A DNA stretch of 64,000 bases from Nonomuraea thailandensis. GTDB taxonomy: Bacteria; Actinomycetota; Actinomycetes; Streptosporangiales; Streptosporangiaceae. Position 1 is the stretch's first letter. The number at the start of each line of letters is the position of its first letter. Of the stretch, positions 34,621 through 43,623 are shown in pieces. The stretch lies in NCBI RefSeq assembly GCF_024172165.1, contig NZ_JAMZEB010000002.1, forward strand, positions 1,819,501-1,883,500, in the 5' to 3' direction. Both the position numbers and the translations under genes were made by a program. The notes below the pieces were generated by a model. The model did no database searches, had not been told where the DNA came from, and was given only the letters and a program-made list of their open reading frames with translations.

Positions 34621-35618
34621 CATTCGCGACCGCGCCCGGCTCGCTGCTCACCCCGACCGGCCTGGGCCGCGCGGGTTTCCTGGCGATGCTCGATCTCGCC
34701 GCGGAGCCCAAGGAGGCCAAGCGGGCGGGGCGCGAACGACCCGCGCTGACCGGCCGCAACATCGCCCTGGTGTTCGAGAAGAACTCCACCCGCACCCGGT
34801 GCGCGTTCGAGGTGGCCGCCTACGACCAGGGCGCGCACGTCACCTACCTCGGGCCGTCGGGGTCGCACCTCGGCAAGGAGGAGAGCGTCGCGGACACCGC
34901 GCGGGTGCTGGGCGCGCTGTACGACGGGATCGAGTTCCGCGGGTTGGCCCAGGAGACGGTCGAGGAGCTGGCCCGGCACGCCGGCGTACCGGTCTGGAAC
35001 GGCCTCACCGACGAGTGGCACCCGACCCAGATGCTCGCCGACGTGCTCACCATGCGGGAGCACCGGCCCGGCGGGATCGAGGCGATCAGCTGCTGCTTCG
35101 TCGGCGACGGGCGCGGCAACATCGCCCGCTCGCTGCTCGTCACCGGCGCCATGCTCGGCATGGACGTGCGCATCGCCGCACCCGCCGGGCTGCGCCCTCC
35201 GGAGGCGCTGGTGAAGGAGGCCGAGCACGCGGCCCGCTCCAGCGGCGCCCGGGTGACGGTCACCGGCGACCTGCCGGCGGCGCTCGACGGCGCCGACTTC
35301 GTCTACACCGACGTGTGGGTCAGCATGGGCGAGGCCGACGCCGAGTGGGACCGGCGCGTCCCGCTGCTCACCCCCTACCGGGTGACGCCGGAGGTGATGG
35401 CCGCCACCGGCCGGCCCGGCACCCGCTTCCTGCACTGCCTCCCGGCGGTGCACGACACCACCACCGAGCTGGGGCGGCGGATCCACCGGCGCTACGGGCC
35501 GGCCGGGGCCGAGGTCAGCGACGAGGTGTTCGCCTCCGCCGCCTCCGTGGTCTTCCAGCAGGCGGAGAACCGGATGCACACCATCAAGGCCCTGCTCGTC
35601 ACGGCGCTGGGGGAGTGA
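34617..35618 (+). CDS. arcB: Ornithine carbamoyltransferase (catabolic, ADI pathway)
   Basis: 333 residues, ATG overlapping the end of the original arcA frame. Key motifs are present: STRTR for carbamoyl phosphate ([13 protein letters not shown]), HPTQ ([10 protein letters not shown]), the ornithine-binding VWVSMGE and the active-site HCLP (LHCLPAVHD). In the arginine deiminase route it converts citrulline and phosphate to ornithine and carbamoyl phosphate. The gene looks undamaged. Placed between arcA and arcC it clearly belongs to arcDABC rather than arginine biosynthesis. With arcA broken it would lack local citrulline supply. Confidence 0.93.
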   Translation: MTFATAPGSLLTPTGLGRAGFLAMLDLAAEPKEAKRAGRERPALTGRNIALVFEKNSTRTRCAFEVAAYDQGAHVTYLGPSGSHLGKEESVADTARVLGALYDGIEFRGLAQETVEELARHAGVPVWNGLTDEWHPTQMLADVLTMREHRPGGIEAISCCFVGDGRGNIARSLLVTGAMLGMDVRIAAPAGLRPPEALVKEAEHAARSSGARVTVTGDLPAALDGADFVYTDVWVSMGEADAEWDRRVPLLTPYRVTPEVMAATGRPGTRFLHCLPAVHDTTTELGRRIHRRYGPAGAEVSDEVFASAASVVFQQAENRMHTIKALLVTALGE

Positions 35619-35619
35619 C

Positions 35620-36573
35620 ATGCTGCTCGTCGTCGCCCTGGGCGGCAACGCCCTGCTCGAACGCGGGGAACGCCCGGACGCGCAGGTGCAGCGGCGGCAC
35701 GTGCGCGCCGCCGCCCTGGCGCTGGCCCCGCTCGCCGCCGAGCACACGCTGGTGCTGTGCCACGGCAACGGGCCGCAGATCGGCATGCTGGCCCTGGAGA
35801 GCGAGAACGACCCGGCCCTGACCCACCCGTTCCCGCTCGACACGCTCGGCGCCCAGACCCAGGGCATGATCGGATACTGGCTGGCGCAGGAGCTCGGCAA
35901 CGCGGGCCTGGCCGGCCCGGCCGTCACGATCGTCACGCGGACCGAGGTCGACCCCGGCGACCCGGCCTTCCGCGCCCCCGCCAAGTTCGTCGGCCAGGGC
36001 TACCCGGAGCCGGTGGCCCGGAGGCTGGCGCCGGAGCACGGGTGGACCGTCGCCAGGGACGGCCGGGCCTGGCGGCGGGTCGTCGCCTCCCCGGCGCCCC
36101 GCCGGATCGTCGAGCTGCCGACGATCCGGCGGCTCGTGAACGGCGGCACGACCGTGATCTGCGGCGGCGGGGGCGGGGTGCCGGTGCTCGCCGGGGACGG
36201 CGGCCGGTACGAGGGGGCGCAGGCCGTCGTCGACAAGGACCTCACGGCCGCCCTGCTGGGCGTCGAGCTGAAGGCGGACCGGCTCGTGGTGCTCACCGAC
36301 GTGGACGCCGTCCGGAAGGACTTCGGCACCCCGCGGGAGCGGCCGCTGCCCTCGGCGGACGCCGCCGAGCTGCGCGCCATGCGCTTCCCCGCCGGATCGA
36401 TGGGGCCGAAGGTCGAGGCCTGCGTCCGGTTCGTCACCGCGACCGGCCGGCAGGCGGTGATCGGGGCGCTGCGGGACGCGCCCGCCGTGCTCGCCGGCAC
36501 CGCCGGGACCACCATCACGGACGGCACATGGCCCGCCGCGCGCGCCGGCGCTGTCACGGCTGCCGGCCGGTAG
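35620..36573 (+). CDS. arcC: Carbamate kinase
   Basis: 317 residues, start 1 base after the arcB stop. Motifs: VVALGGNALLERGE at the N terminus, HGNGPQIGML near residue 48, VICGGGGGVPV near 183, VVDKDLTAALLG near 206, and the C-terminal FPAGSMGPKVEA that binds ATP phosphate. It makes ATP from ADP and carbamoyl phosphate, the energy-yielding last step of the arginine deiminase pathway. Appears intact. Last gene of the operon; a LAL regulator follows after 58 bases. Confidence 0.93.
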   Translation: MLLVVALGGNALLERGERPDAQVQRRHVRAAALALAPLAAEHTLVLCHGNGPQIGMLALESENDPALTHPFPLDTLGAQTQGMIGYWLAQELGNAGLAGPAVTIVTRTEVDPGDPAFRAPAKFVGQGYPEPVARRLAPEHGWTVARDGRAWRRVVASPAPRRIVELPTIRRLVNGGTTVICGGGGGVPVLAGDGGRYEGAQAVVDKDLTAALLGVELKADRLVVLTDVDAVRKDFGTPRERPLPSADAAELRAMRFPAGSMGPKVEACVRFVTATGRQAVIGALRDAPAVLAGTAGTTITDGTWPAARAGAVTAAGR

Positions 36574-36631
36574 ACCCCGCCTGCGTCCTGAATCGTCCAT
36601 GGCTCTACTCTCCTGTCGGGGTGGTGGAGCC

Positions 36632-39394
36632 ATGACGAGTGGTGGTGCGGGGGCGTTCGAGCTCCGTGATCGGCGCGTGGAGTGCGCGGTGCTGGACGGG
36701 GTGCTCGCCGACGTGCGCTCCGGCCCGGGGCGGGCCCTGCTGCTCCGGGGCGAGGCGGGCGTCGGGAAGTCGGCGTTGCTCGACTACCTCGTGGGCCGCT
36801 CGGCCGGCTGCAAGGTCGTGCGCGCGGCAGGCGTCGAGTCCGAGATGGAGCTGCCGTTCGCCGGCCTGCACCAGTTGTGCGCGCCGATGCTGGACCGGCG
36901 CGACCGCATCCCGGGCCCGCAGAGCGAGGCACTGGCCGTCGCGTTCGGCCACAGCGCGGGAAGCCCGCCGGACAGGTTCCTGATCGGGGTGGCCGTCCTG
37001 AGCCTGCTGGCGGCGGCCTCGGAGGACCAGCCGCTCCTGTGCGTGATCGACGACGGCCAGTGGCTGGACCAGGCCTCGACGCAGACGCTGACGTTCGTCT
37101 CGCGGCGCCTGTTCGCCGAGCGGATCGGCGTGGTCTTCTCCGTGCGCGAGCCGGCGGCCGGGCCCGAGTGGCGCGGCCTGCCCGAGCTGGCGGTCGGCGG
37201 CCTGCCCGAGGACGACGCCCGCGCGCTGCTGGACTCGGCCGTTCCCGGGCGGCTCGACGAACGGGTGCGGGACCGCATCGTGGCCGAGACGCGCGGCAAC
37301 CCGCTGGCCCTGCTGGAGCTGCCGCGCGGGCTGACGGCGGCGGAGCTGGCAGGCGGGTTCTGGCGGCCCGACGCGCAGCCGCTGGTGAGCCGGATCGAGC
37401 ACAGCTTCGCCCGGCGGGTGCGCTCGCTGCCCGAGCCCACGCAGCGGCTGCTGCTCACGGCGGCGGCCGAGCCGCTCGGCGACATGACGTTGCTGCTGCG
37501 CGCGAGCCGGCTGCTGGACCTCCCGATGAGCGCGGGCGCGCCGGCCGAGGAGGCCGGGCTGATCGAGCTGGGCTCCCGGGTGCGGTTCCGGCATCCGCTG
37601 GTGCGCACGGCGATCTACCGCGCGGCCGGGCCCGCCGACCGCCGCGCCGTGCACCGGGCCCTCGCCGAGGCGATCGACCCGGCCGCCGACCCCGACCGGC
37701 GCGCCTGGCACCGGGCGCACGCGGCGGCCGGCGCCGACGAGGAGGTCGCCGCCGAGCTGGTCAGCTCCGCCGACCGGGCGCAGCGCCGCGGCGGCGTCGC
37801 GGCCGTGGCCGAGTTCCTGCGGCGCGCGACCGAGCTGACCCCGGACGCGGCCACGCGCGCGCTCCGCGCCCTGTCCGCCGCAGAGGCGGCGCTGCGCTGC
37901 GGCGCCTTCGACATCGCGCTGCGGCTGCTGCACATGGCGGACGAGGCGCCGGCCGACGAGCTCCATCGGGCACGGGTGGAGCTGATGCGGGCGCGGGTCG
38001 CCTTCGCCTCCGGTCACGACATGGCCGCGCCGCGGCTGCTCCTCGAAGCGGGCCGCCGGCTGGAGCCGCTGGACATCGAGCTCGCCCGCGACACCTACCG
38101 CGACGCCATGGGCGCGGCCCTGCTCGCCGGCGGGTTCGCCGAGGGCGGCGGCGTGCTCGCGGTGGCGGGCGCGGTGCGCGCGGCGCCGAAACCGGCCCGG
38201 CACCGCCCCGGCGACCTGCTGCTGGACAGCCTCGCCGCGCTGTACGCCGATGGATATCCGGCCGCCGTGCCGCCGGCGCGGGAGGCCCTGCTGGCCTTCC
38301 GGGCCGAGGACAAGTCCGGCGCGAACGAACAGCCCTGGTTGTGGCTGGCGGGGGTCACCGCCGCCGACATGTGGGATGACGAGAGCTGGGTGATCCTCAC
38401 CGAGCGGCACGTCCGCGTGGCCCGCGACGTCGGCGATCTCAGCGTCCTGCCGCTCACCCTCAACTCGCTCGCGGTCGTGCGGCTCTTCTCCGGCGAGCGC
38501 GCGGCGGCCGTCTCCCTGGTCGCGGAGATCCAGGCGATCGCGGAGGCGACCGGGGGAGCGCTGGCCCCGTACGGCGCGCTGGTGCTGGCGGCCTGGCACG
38601 GCGACGAGAGCGCCGCCGCCCCGCTGATCGAGGCGAGCACGGCCGACGTGATGGCCCGCGGCGAGGACAGCGGAGTCCTGGTCACCTGCTGGGCGCGGGC
38701 ACTGATGCTGAACGGGCTGGCCCGGCACCAGGAGGCCGTCACGGCGGCCCGCGCCGCGACCGAGCACCCGGTCGAGTCCGCCGTCGTCTACTGGGCGCTG
38801 TCGGAGCTGGTCGAAGCCGCCGTACGCAGCGGGCAGGCCGAGCTCGCGGCCGCCGCCCGCGACCGCCTCGCCGCGACGGCCCGGGTCGCCGGGACCGACT
38901 GGGCGCTCGGCGTGCTGGCCCGGGCCGAGGCCCTGCTGGCGGCAGGCCGCACGGCGGAGGACCTGTACCGGCAGGCGATCGACCACCTCGGCCGGACCCG
39001 GATCCGGATGGAGCTGGCCCGCGCCCGCCTGATGTACGGCGAGTGGCTGCGGCGGGAGAACCGCCTCCGGGAGGCGCGCGGCCAGCTCCGCATCGCCTAC
39101 GACCTGCTCACGGCGGCCGGCGCCGACGCGTTCGCCGACCGGGCCCGCCACGAGCTGGCCGCCGCCGGCGAGCCGGTCACCGAGCGCGCCACCCGCCCCC
39201 GCGACACCCTGACCCCGCGCGAGACCCACATCGCCAGGCTCGCCGGCAACGGGCTGACCAACGCCGAGATCGGCGCCCGGCTCCTGCTCAGCCCGCACAC
39301 CGTGGAGTGGCACCTGAGCAAGGTCTTCAGCAAGCTCGGCATCACCTCACGCAGGCAGCTCCGCCTGCCGGACACCGAGCTCGGCGGCGACTAG
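36632..39394 (+). CDS. LuxR-family ATP-binding regulator (LAL/MalT-like)
   Basis: 920 residues; start 36632 follows GGTGGAG. An AAA-type ATPase domain comes first: Walker A RGEAGVGKSALL (40-50) and Walker B LLCVIDDGQWLD (near 139). A long helical, TPR-like middle follows, and then a LuxR helix-turn-helix at about 856-910 (LTPRETHIARLAGNGLTNAEIG, SPHTVEWHLSKVFSKLG). LAL proteins activate nearby metabolic operons on binding an inducer. The position just after arcC suggests possible control of arcDABC, which is inference. It is a paralogue of the gene at 44680. Confidence 0.9.
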   Translation: MTSGGAGAFELRDRRVECAVLDGVLADVRSGPGRALLLRGEAGVGKSALLDYLVGRSAGCKVVRAAGVESEMELPFAGLHQLCAPMLDRRDRIPGPQSEALAVAFGHSAGSPPDRFLIGVAVLSLLAAASEDQPLLCVIDDGQWLDQASTQTLTFVSRRLFAERIGVVFSVREPAAGPEWRGLPELAVGGLPEDDARALLDSAVPGRLDERVRDRIVAETRGNPLALLELPRGLTAAELAGGFWRPDAQPLVSRIEHSFARRVRSLPEPTQRLLLTAAAEPLGDMTLLLRASRLLDLPMSAGAPAEEAGLIELGSRVRFRHPLVRTAIYRAAGPADRRAVHRALAEAIDPAADPDRRAWHRAHAAAGADEEVAAELVSSADRAQRRGGVAAVAEFLRRATELTPDAATRALRALSAAEAALRCGAFDIALRLLHMADEAPADELHRARVELMRARVAFASGHDMAAPRLLLEAGRRLEPLDIELARDTYRDAMGAALLAGGFAEGGGVLAVAGAVRAAPKPARHRPGDLLLDSLAALYADGYPAAVPPAREALLAFRAEDKSGANEQPWLWLAGVTAADMWDDESWVILTERHVRVARDVGDLSVLPLTLNSLAVVRLFSGERAAAVSLVAEIQAIAEATGGALAPYGALVLAAWHGDESAAAPLIEASTADVMARGEDSGVLVTCWARALMLNGLARHQEAVTAARAATEHPVESAVVYWALSELVEAAVRSGQAELAAAARDRLAATARVAGTDWALGVLARAEALLAAGRTAEDLYRQAIDHLGRTRIRMELARARLMYGEWLRRENRLREARGQLRIAYDLLTAAGADAFADRARHELAAAGEPVTERATRPRDTLTPRETHIARLAGNGLTNAEIGARLLLSPHTVEWHLSKVFSKLGITSRRQLRLPDTELGGD

Positions 39395-39477
39395 GGGGCC
39401 CGCGGAGCTGTCACGGAGGCCGGAGGCTCTCCGGTCTTGGCCGGCGACCGGATGGTGATCCGTTGAAAGGCGTCTTC

Positions 39478-39770
39478 ATGAACGAGCACACCCCAGCCAC
39501 CGAGCACGACCACAGCGGTTTCGAACCGCTCTACGTCACGCGCGTCGCCGTGACCGGCGGCGGCTCCGGCCACGCGCGCGCCACCGGCCGGGCCCGCTCG
39601 GCCGCGACCCGGCCGACGGCGGCTACCGGCTGCGCGCCGACCTCGTCGTGACCTGGCCGGGGGTGGACCGCGACCAGGCCGCCCCGCTGCTCGCCCAGGC
39701 GACCGCGCTGTGCCCGTACGCCAAGATGGCCCGCCAGGGCATCCCCGCCACGATCGACTTCGCCGGCTGA
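39478..39770 (+). pseudogene. Organic hydroperoxide resistance protein (Ohr/OsmC family), internal deletion
   Basis: The N terminus (MNEHTPATEHDHSGFEPLYVTRVAVTG as two pieces, then SGHARATGR) matches the first 40 residues of Ohr. From about 39597 the C-terminal part continues in another frame: LGRDPADGGYRLRADLVV, then TALCPYAKMARQG and a TGA at 39768-39770. About 97 residues are encoded against about 140 in the family. The missing part includes the first active-site Cys; the second (CPYAKM) remains. The native enzyme reduces organic peroxides. The short words CGGCCG on both sides of the junction could have mediated the deletion. Confidence 0.8.
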
Positions 39771-39779
39771 GCAGGCCAC

Positions 39780-39825
39780 ACGTGACGAGGGCACCGGCCT
39801 GTCACGGCCGGTGCCCTCGTCACGT
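39780..39825. terminator. Perfect 20-bp hairpin between convergent genes
   Basis: Bases 39780-39799 are exactly complementary to 39806-39825, around the 6-base loop TGTCAC. The structure lies 10 bases after the ohr stop and 10 bases before the stop of the leftward hydrolase gene. No U-tract is present, as usual in actinobacteria. It should work as a bidirectional terminator. Confidence 0.85.
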
Positions 39826-39834
39826 CCGGTCCCG

Positions 39835-40677
39835 CTATCGCGTACTCGCCCGCGCGGCCTGCTCGATCACCTGGGTGACGGTCCTGGGCGCCGTCATCAG
39901 GCCGACATGCCCGGCGTCGTACTCGACGACGGTGGAGCCGGCCCGCTCGGCCATGGCGCGTTGCGCGCCGGGCGGGATGATCCGGTCCTTGGCGCCGATG
40001 ACGTACCACGACGGGATCGACCGCCAGGCTGGGGCGCCGGACGGCTCGTTGAGCGCCCCCACCGTGGCCGGCCGCTGGGTGGCGGCCACGATCGCCTTGT
40101 CGTCGAGGCTCAGGCCGCTCGCGAACGACGTCACGACGGTCGCCTTCTTCAGGTACAGGTCGGTGTCCGCGGCAGGCGGGAGGGCCGGGGGAACGAGGTC
40201 GAACACGGTCGCCGGGTCCGGCACCGACAGGGCGGAGTCCGGCCCCGCGAGCTGGGTCGCGGACTCGCCGGCGTCGGGCGCGAAGGCGTTGACGTAGACG
40301 AGCGCCTTGACGGCGGGGTTCCCGGTGGCCGCGTTGGTGATCACAGCCCCGCCGTAGGAGTGGCCGACGAGCACGACCGGCCCCGTCAGCGTCGCCAGGA
40401 AGGTCTTCACGGACGCGGCGTCGCCCGTCAGCGAGCGCAGCGGGTTGGCGATCGCCCTGACCGGGTAGCCGTCGGCCTGGAGCCTGGCGACGACCCCGCT
40501 CCAGCTCGAGGCGTCCGCCCAGGCTCCGTGCACGAGCACGACGGTGGGCCTGGCGCCACGCGAGCGGCCGTCCTGGGCGGCGGCGCCCGGCGCCGGGCTG
40601 ACGCCGGCCAGGATGAGGGCCGCCGCGGCGAGCAGGGCCGCCGCGGTGCGGGGCCGTCTCATGGTGGGACTGATCAT
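39835..40677 (-). CDS. Exported alpha/beta hydrolase
   Basis: 280 residues with a signal peptide (1 to about 34, AAALLAAAALILAGVSPAPGAAA in pieces). The fold is clear: VVLVHGAWADASSW (oxyanion region), VLVGHSYGGAV (nucleophile Ser near residue 108), and YDAGHVGLM (catalytic His). The Asp is likely in VIGAKDRIIPP. This matches the HGAWADA-type hydrolase/esterase group common in actinobacteria; the substrate is unknown. Start 40677 has AGGA upstream; ATG 40662 is an alternative. It ends against the hairpin. Confidence 0.85.
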   Translation of the reverse strand: MISPTMRRPRTAAALLAAAALILAGVSPAPGAAAQDGRSRGARPTVVLVHGAWADASSWSGVVARLQADGYPVRAIANPLRSLTGDAASVKTFLATLTGPVVLVGHSYGGAVITNAATGNPAVKALVYVNAFAPDAGESATQLAGPDSALSVPDPATVFDLVPPALPPAADTDLYLKKATVVTSFASGLSLDDKAIVAATQRPATVGALNEPSGAPAWRSIPSWYVIGAKDRIIPPGAQRAMAERAGSTVVEYDAGHVGLMTAPRTVTQVIEQAARASTR

Positions 40678-41008
40678 GGCTGGTCCTGTTCCGTGTGAGA
40701 GGGGCGGCTCCGGCGGACGGGAGAGCGGAGACGGTCACGCCGGAGCCGCGGCCGGGGCCGTACCGCCCGGCTCGTGCTGGTAAGACCGGACGCCGGCCCG
40801 CCGCGTGACGTCCGTCCCCGGCCACCGGGAAAAGCCGCCGCGGGTGTCACGGGTCCGGGGGGCCGTCTTGTCATAGCTGTGACACCTGTCCGATTCGGCG
40901 CGCTGGTGAGAAGGGCGGATCATGTGGGTGACACATCGCAGGAGGCCGGCCTCGCCGGCCCTCCACGGCTTCCGGCCGGGCGGTCCCGGCCATGGAAGGC
41001 GCCAGGTC
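40678..41008. promoter_or_regulatory. Divergent promoter region with GTGACAC heptamers
   Basis: 331 bases between the leftward hydrolase and the rightward patatin operon, with no supported gene. GTGTCAC is at 40844-40850 and its complement-form GTGACAC at 40879-40885 and 40928-40934. The first two form an inverted repeat and the last two a direct repeat. A regulator binding site is possible. Start codons further upstream in the patatin frame (40922) lack a ribosome site. Confidence 0.45.
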
Positions 41009-41914
41009 ATGACCCGCGATGAGGGGACGCACGCTCCCTTGCCGGGCCTGAGCGCCCTGCCCCGCCCCGTGGCGGCGGTGATCGGCGGCGGGGGAGTGCT
41101 CGGAGCCGCGCAGGTCGGCATCGGGTACGCGCTGGAACAGCGCGGATTCGCCCCCGACATGATCATCGGGACCTCGGTCGGGGCCCTCAACGGCGCCATC
41201 GTGGCCGCCCACCCCGGCACGGCCGCCGCGCGGCTGGACCACGTCTGGAGCCGGGTGCGCCGCCGCGAGGTGTACCCGCTGGGCTTCCTGGCCTCCCGGG
41301 TCAGCATCGTCGCCGACCACGGCCTGCGCAGGCTGATCGCCGGGGCGGACCTGCCGGAGCGCATCGAACAGCTGAGCATCCCCTTCACCGCGGTGGCCAC
41401 GGACCTGTCCACCGGCGCCGAGGCGTTGCTCAGCGAGGGCGACCTCGTGTCCGCGCTGCTGGCCAGCGCGGCCATCCCGGGCGTGCTGCCCCCGGTGGAA
41501 CGGGAGGGCCGCACGCTCATCGACGGCGGCGTGATCGCCTACGTCCCCGTACGGGCGGCGCGGGAGGCGGGCGCGGCCAGCGTGGTGGTGCTGTCGGCCG
41601 GGCCGGAATGGCCGCTGAGCCCGGCCCTGCCACCCAGGCGGGCCGGCGCGGTCGCCGCCAGGGCGGCGCTGCTGCTGGGACACCGCCAGATCGAGCGCGA
41701 CCTGCGCGAGGTCGCCACCCGGGTCCCGACCGTCGTGCTGCCGACCGGCATCGAGGCCTGGCCCGCCCCGTGGGACTTCCGGCACGCCCAGCGGCTCATC
41801 AGCACCGCCGCCCGCACGGCGGGCCGCTTCCTCGACGGGCTGCGGGTCGACGGGCCCGGCCTCTACGGGGTGAGCTGCCATCCAGCGGGCACGGCGGCGG
41901 AGGCGAGCCGATGA
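41009..41914 (+). CDS. Patatin-like phospholipase (RssA type)
   Basis: 301 residues from ATG 41009 (CGCCAGG upstream). Patatin features: the glycine loop VIGGGGVLGAAQVG (24-37), the nucleophile elbow IIGTSVGAL (Ser56), and the DGG box LIDGGVIAYVP (Asp172). It forms a Ser-Asp dyad acyl hydrolase acting on membrane phospholipids or other acyl esters. No signal peptide, so it works at the inner face of the membrane. First gene of a four-gene unit; its TGA overlaps the next ATG. The grouping suggests lipid remodelling coupled to glycosylation. Confidence 0.88.
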   Translation: MTRDEGTHAPLPGLSALPRPVAAVIGGGGVLGAAQVGIGYALEQRGFAPDMIIGTSVGALNGAIVAAHPGTAAARLDHVWSRVRRREVYPLGFLASRVSIVADHGLRRLIAGADLPERIEQLSIPFTAVATDLSTGAEALLSEGDLVSALLASAAIPGVLPPVEREGRTLIDGGVIAYVPVRAAREAGAASVVVLSAGPEWPLSPALPPRRAGAVAARAALLLGHRQIERDLREVATRVPTVVLPTGIEAWPAPWDFRHAQRLISTAARTAGRFLDGLRVDGPGLYGVSCHPAGTAAEASR

Positions 41915-43125
41915 GCACCATCGCCTTCCTCAACATCCCGATGCACGGGCACGTCAACCCGACGCTGCCCGTCGTGGCCGAGCTCGTCCGGCGCGGCCAC
42001 ACCGTCACCTATCACATCTCCGCCCCGTTCTCGGCGGAGATCGAGGCCACCGGCGCGACCGTGTGCCTCTACCCCGAGGCCGACCGGCCGCTCGCCGACC
42101 CGCCGATGCCGATCACGATGCTGGACGGGCTCGCGCGCACCACCGTCGGCCTGCTGCCCCGGGTGCTCGCCGAGCTGCGCGACATCCGGCCCGACCTGAT
42201 CGTGCACGACTCCGCCTGCATGTGGGCCGCGGTCGCCGCCCGCGAGCTCGGCGTGCCCGCGGTGTCGCTGTTCACCACGTTCGCGTACAGCCGCCACGCG
42301 CCCAGCCCCACCCGCCTGTCGTGGAGGCTGCTGGCCGAGGCGGCGGCCCATCCCCGCAACGCCCGCGACTTCCTGCGGTGGCGGCGCAGGCTCCGCCGCC
42401 GCTACGACACGAGCGGCCTGCCGCGCTTCGACTTCCCGAACGTGCGCGAGCCGCTCAACCTGGTCTTCACCTCGCGCGACTTCCAGCCGGGCGCCGGCAC
42501 CCTCGGCGAGTCGTTCCAGTTCGTCGGCCCCAGCCTGGGCTCCCGCCCGCCCGACCCGTCGTTCCCGGCCGGCCGCCTGCGCGCCCCCGTCCTGTACGCC
42601 TCCCTCGGCACCGTGTTCAACGTCGGCCCGCAGCTCCTGCGCAACCTGGTCATCGCGCTCGCCCCGCTGGGCGGCACCGTGGTCCTCGCCACCGGCGGGA
42701 CCGACCCGGCCGCGCTGGACCCGCTGCCGGACAACGTGATCGCGCGCCGCTTCGTCCCGCAGACCGAGGTGCTGGAGCGGGCCGCGCTGTTCGTCACGCA
42801 CGGCGGCATGAACAGCGTCAACGAGGCCATGTACGCCGGCGTCCCGATGCTGGTGATCCCCCAGGGCGCCGATCAGCCGCTCGTGGCCCGCCGGGTCGTC
42901 CAGCTCGGCGCCGGCCTGGCGATCAGCCCCCGCGACGCGGGTCCCGGGCTCGTGCACGCCCTGGCCCGGCGGCTGCTCGACGAGCCGCGCTTCATGGCCG
43001 CGGCGGACCGCCTTCAGGTCGCGCAGCGCGAGGCCGGCGGCTACGTGCGCGCCGCCGACGAGCTCGAACGCCACCTGCGCCGCAGCGGCCGGCCCGCCCC
43101 GGCCGACTCGCCGCGGGAGCGGTGA
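41911..43125 (+). CDS. GT1-family glycosyltransferase (MGT/UGT-like)
   Basis: 404 residues. Start 41911 (MSTIAFLNIPMHGHVNPTLP) is typical of macrolide- and lipid-glycosyltransferases of the GT1 family, with the catalytic His in HGHVNP. The C-terminal nucleotide-sugar signature reads VTHGGMNSVNEAMYAGVPMLV, split here around VTHGG and EAMYAG, followed by PQGADQP. It transfers a sugar from a UDP- or TDP-donor to a small lipophilic acceptor. Overlap with the patatin gene by ATGA argues for a linked function. Macrolide inactivation is the other possibility. Confidence 0.87.
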   Translation: MSTIAFLNIPMHGHVNPTLPVVAELVRRGHTVTYHISAPFSAEIEATGATVCLYPEADRPLADPPMPITMLDGLARTTVGLLPRVLAELRDIRPDLIVHDSACMWAAVAARELGVPAVSLFTTFAYSRHAPSPTRLSWRLLAEAAAHPRNARDFLRWRRRLRRRYDTSGLPRFDFPNVREPLNLVFTSRDFQPGAGTLGESFQFVGPSLGSRPPDPSFPAGRLRAPVLYASLGTVFNVGPQLLRNLVIALAPLGGTVVLATGGTDPAALDPLPDNVIARRFVPQTEVLERAALFVTHGGMNSVNEAMYAGVPMLVIPQGADQPLVARRVVQLGAGLAISPRDAGPGLVHALARRLLDEPRFMAAADRLQVAQREAGGYVRAADELERHLRRSGRPAPADSPRER

Positions 43126-43128
43126 CCC

Positions 43129-43623
43129 ATGTCGTCTCTCGTGATCATCCTGCTGCTGCTGGCCGGGCTGTCCGAGGCCGCGGGCCGCCTCCTGCCCCTG
43201 CTCGCCCGCCGGCCCCGCACGTCGCGGCCGCTGCTGATCCCGCTGGTGCTGATCGGCGCCGTCGTCGAGGGCGCGGTGTTCGCGCTGTGGCCGCTGACCG
43301 CGTGGACGCTCGCCGGGCTGATGCGCTCCGCGCCCCTGCCCGGCGACGCCGCGTTCACCTGGACGCCCGACCTGGCCGCCCCGCTGCTGCTCGCCGCCGT
43401 CCTGGCGTTCCCGCTGCTCGGGCCGCTGCTGCACCTGCTGCTGCTGGTGGCGGTCGGGGCCGGCCTGGTGGCCCCGCTCGCCGCGGCGACCGGGCTGGGC
43501 TGGTGGGCCGCCGCGGGCTGCGTGGCCGTCGCCGGATTCGGGCTCGGCATCGCCGTCGAGGTCGTCCGCCGGCTGGTGGTCACGGCCAGCGCCATCACCG
43601 GGGTGCGGGGGCCGGCCACATGA
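43129..43623 (+). CDS. Integral membrane protein, unknown
   Basis: 164 residues with four hydrophobic segments: about 3-16, 36-65, 85-110 and 115-145. It has no recognised family motif. It starts 3 bases after the GT1 stop and ends in an ATGA overlap with the next gene, so it is a fixed part of the operon. A membrane anchor or flippase-like helper for a glycosylated lipid is conceivable but unsupported. Confidence 0.65.
   Translation: MSSLVIILLLLAGLSEAAGRLLPLLARRPRTSRPLLIPLVLIGAVVEGAVFALWPLTAWTLAGLMRSAPLPGDAAFTWTPDLAAPLLLAAVLAFPLLGPLLHLLLLVAVGAGLVAPLAAATGLGWWAAAGCVAVAGFGLGIAVEVVRRLVVTASAITGVRGPAT

Noticed and set aside
36605..39313. 900-residue antisense frame opposite the LAL gene
   Set aside because: Composition is Arg/Gly/Gln-rich low complexity and no motif is present; a third-codon-position GC effect.
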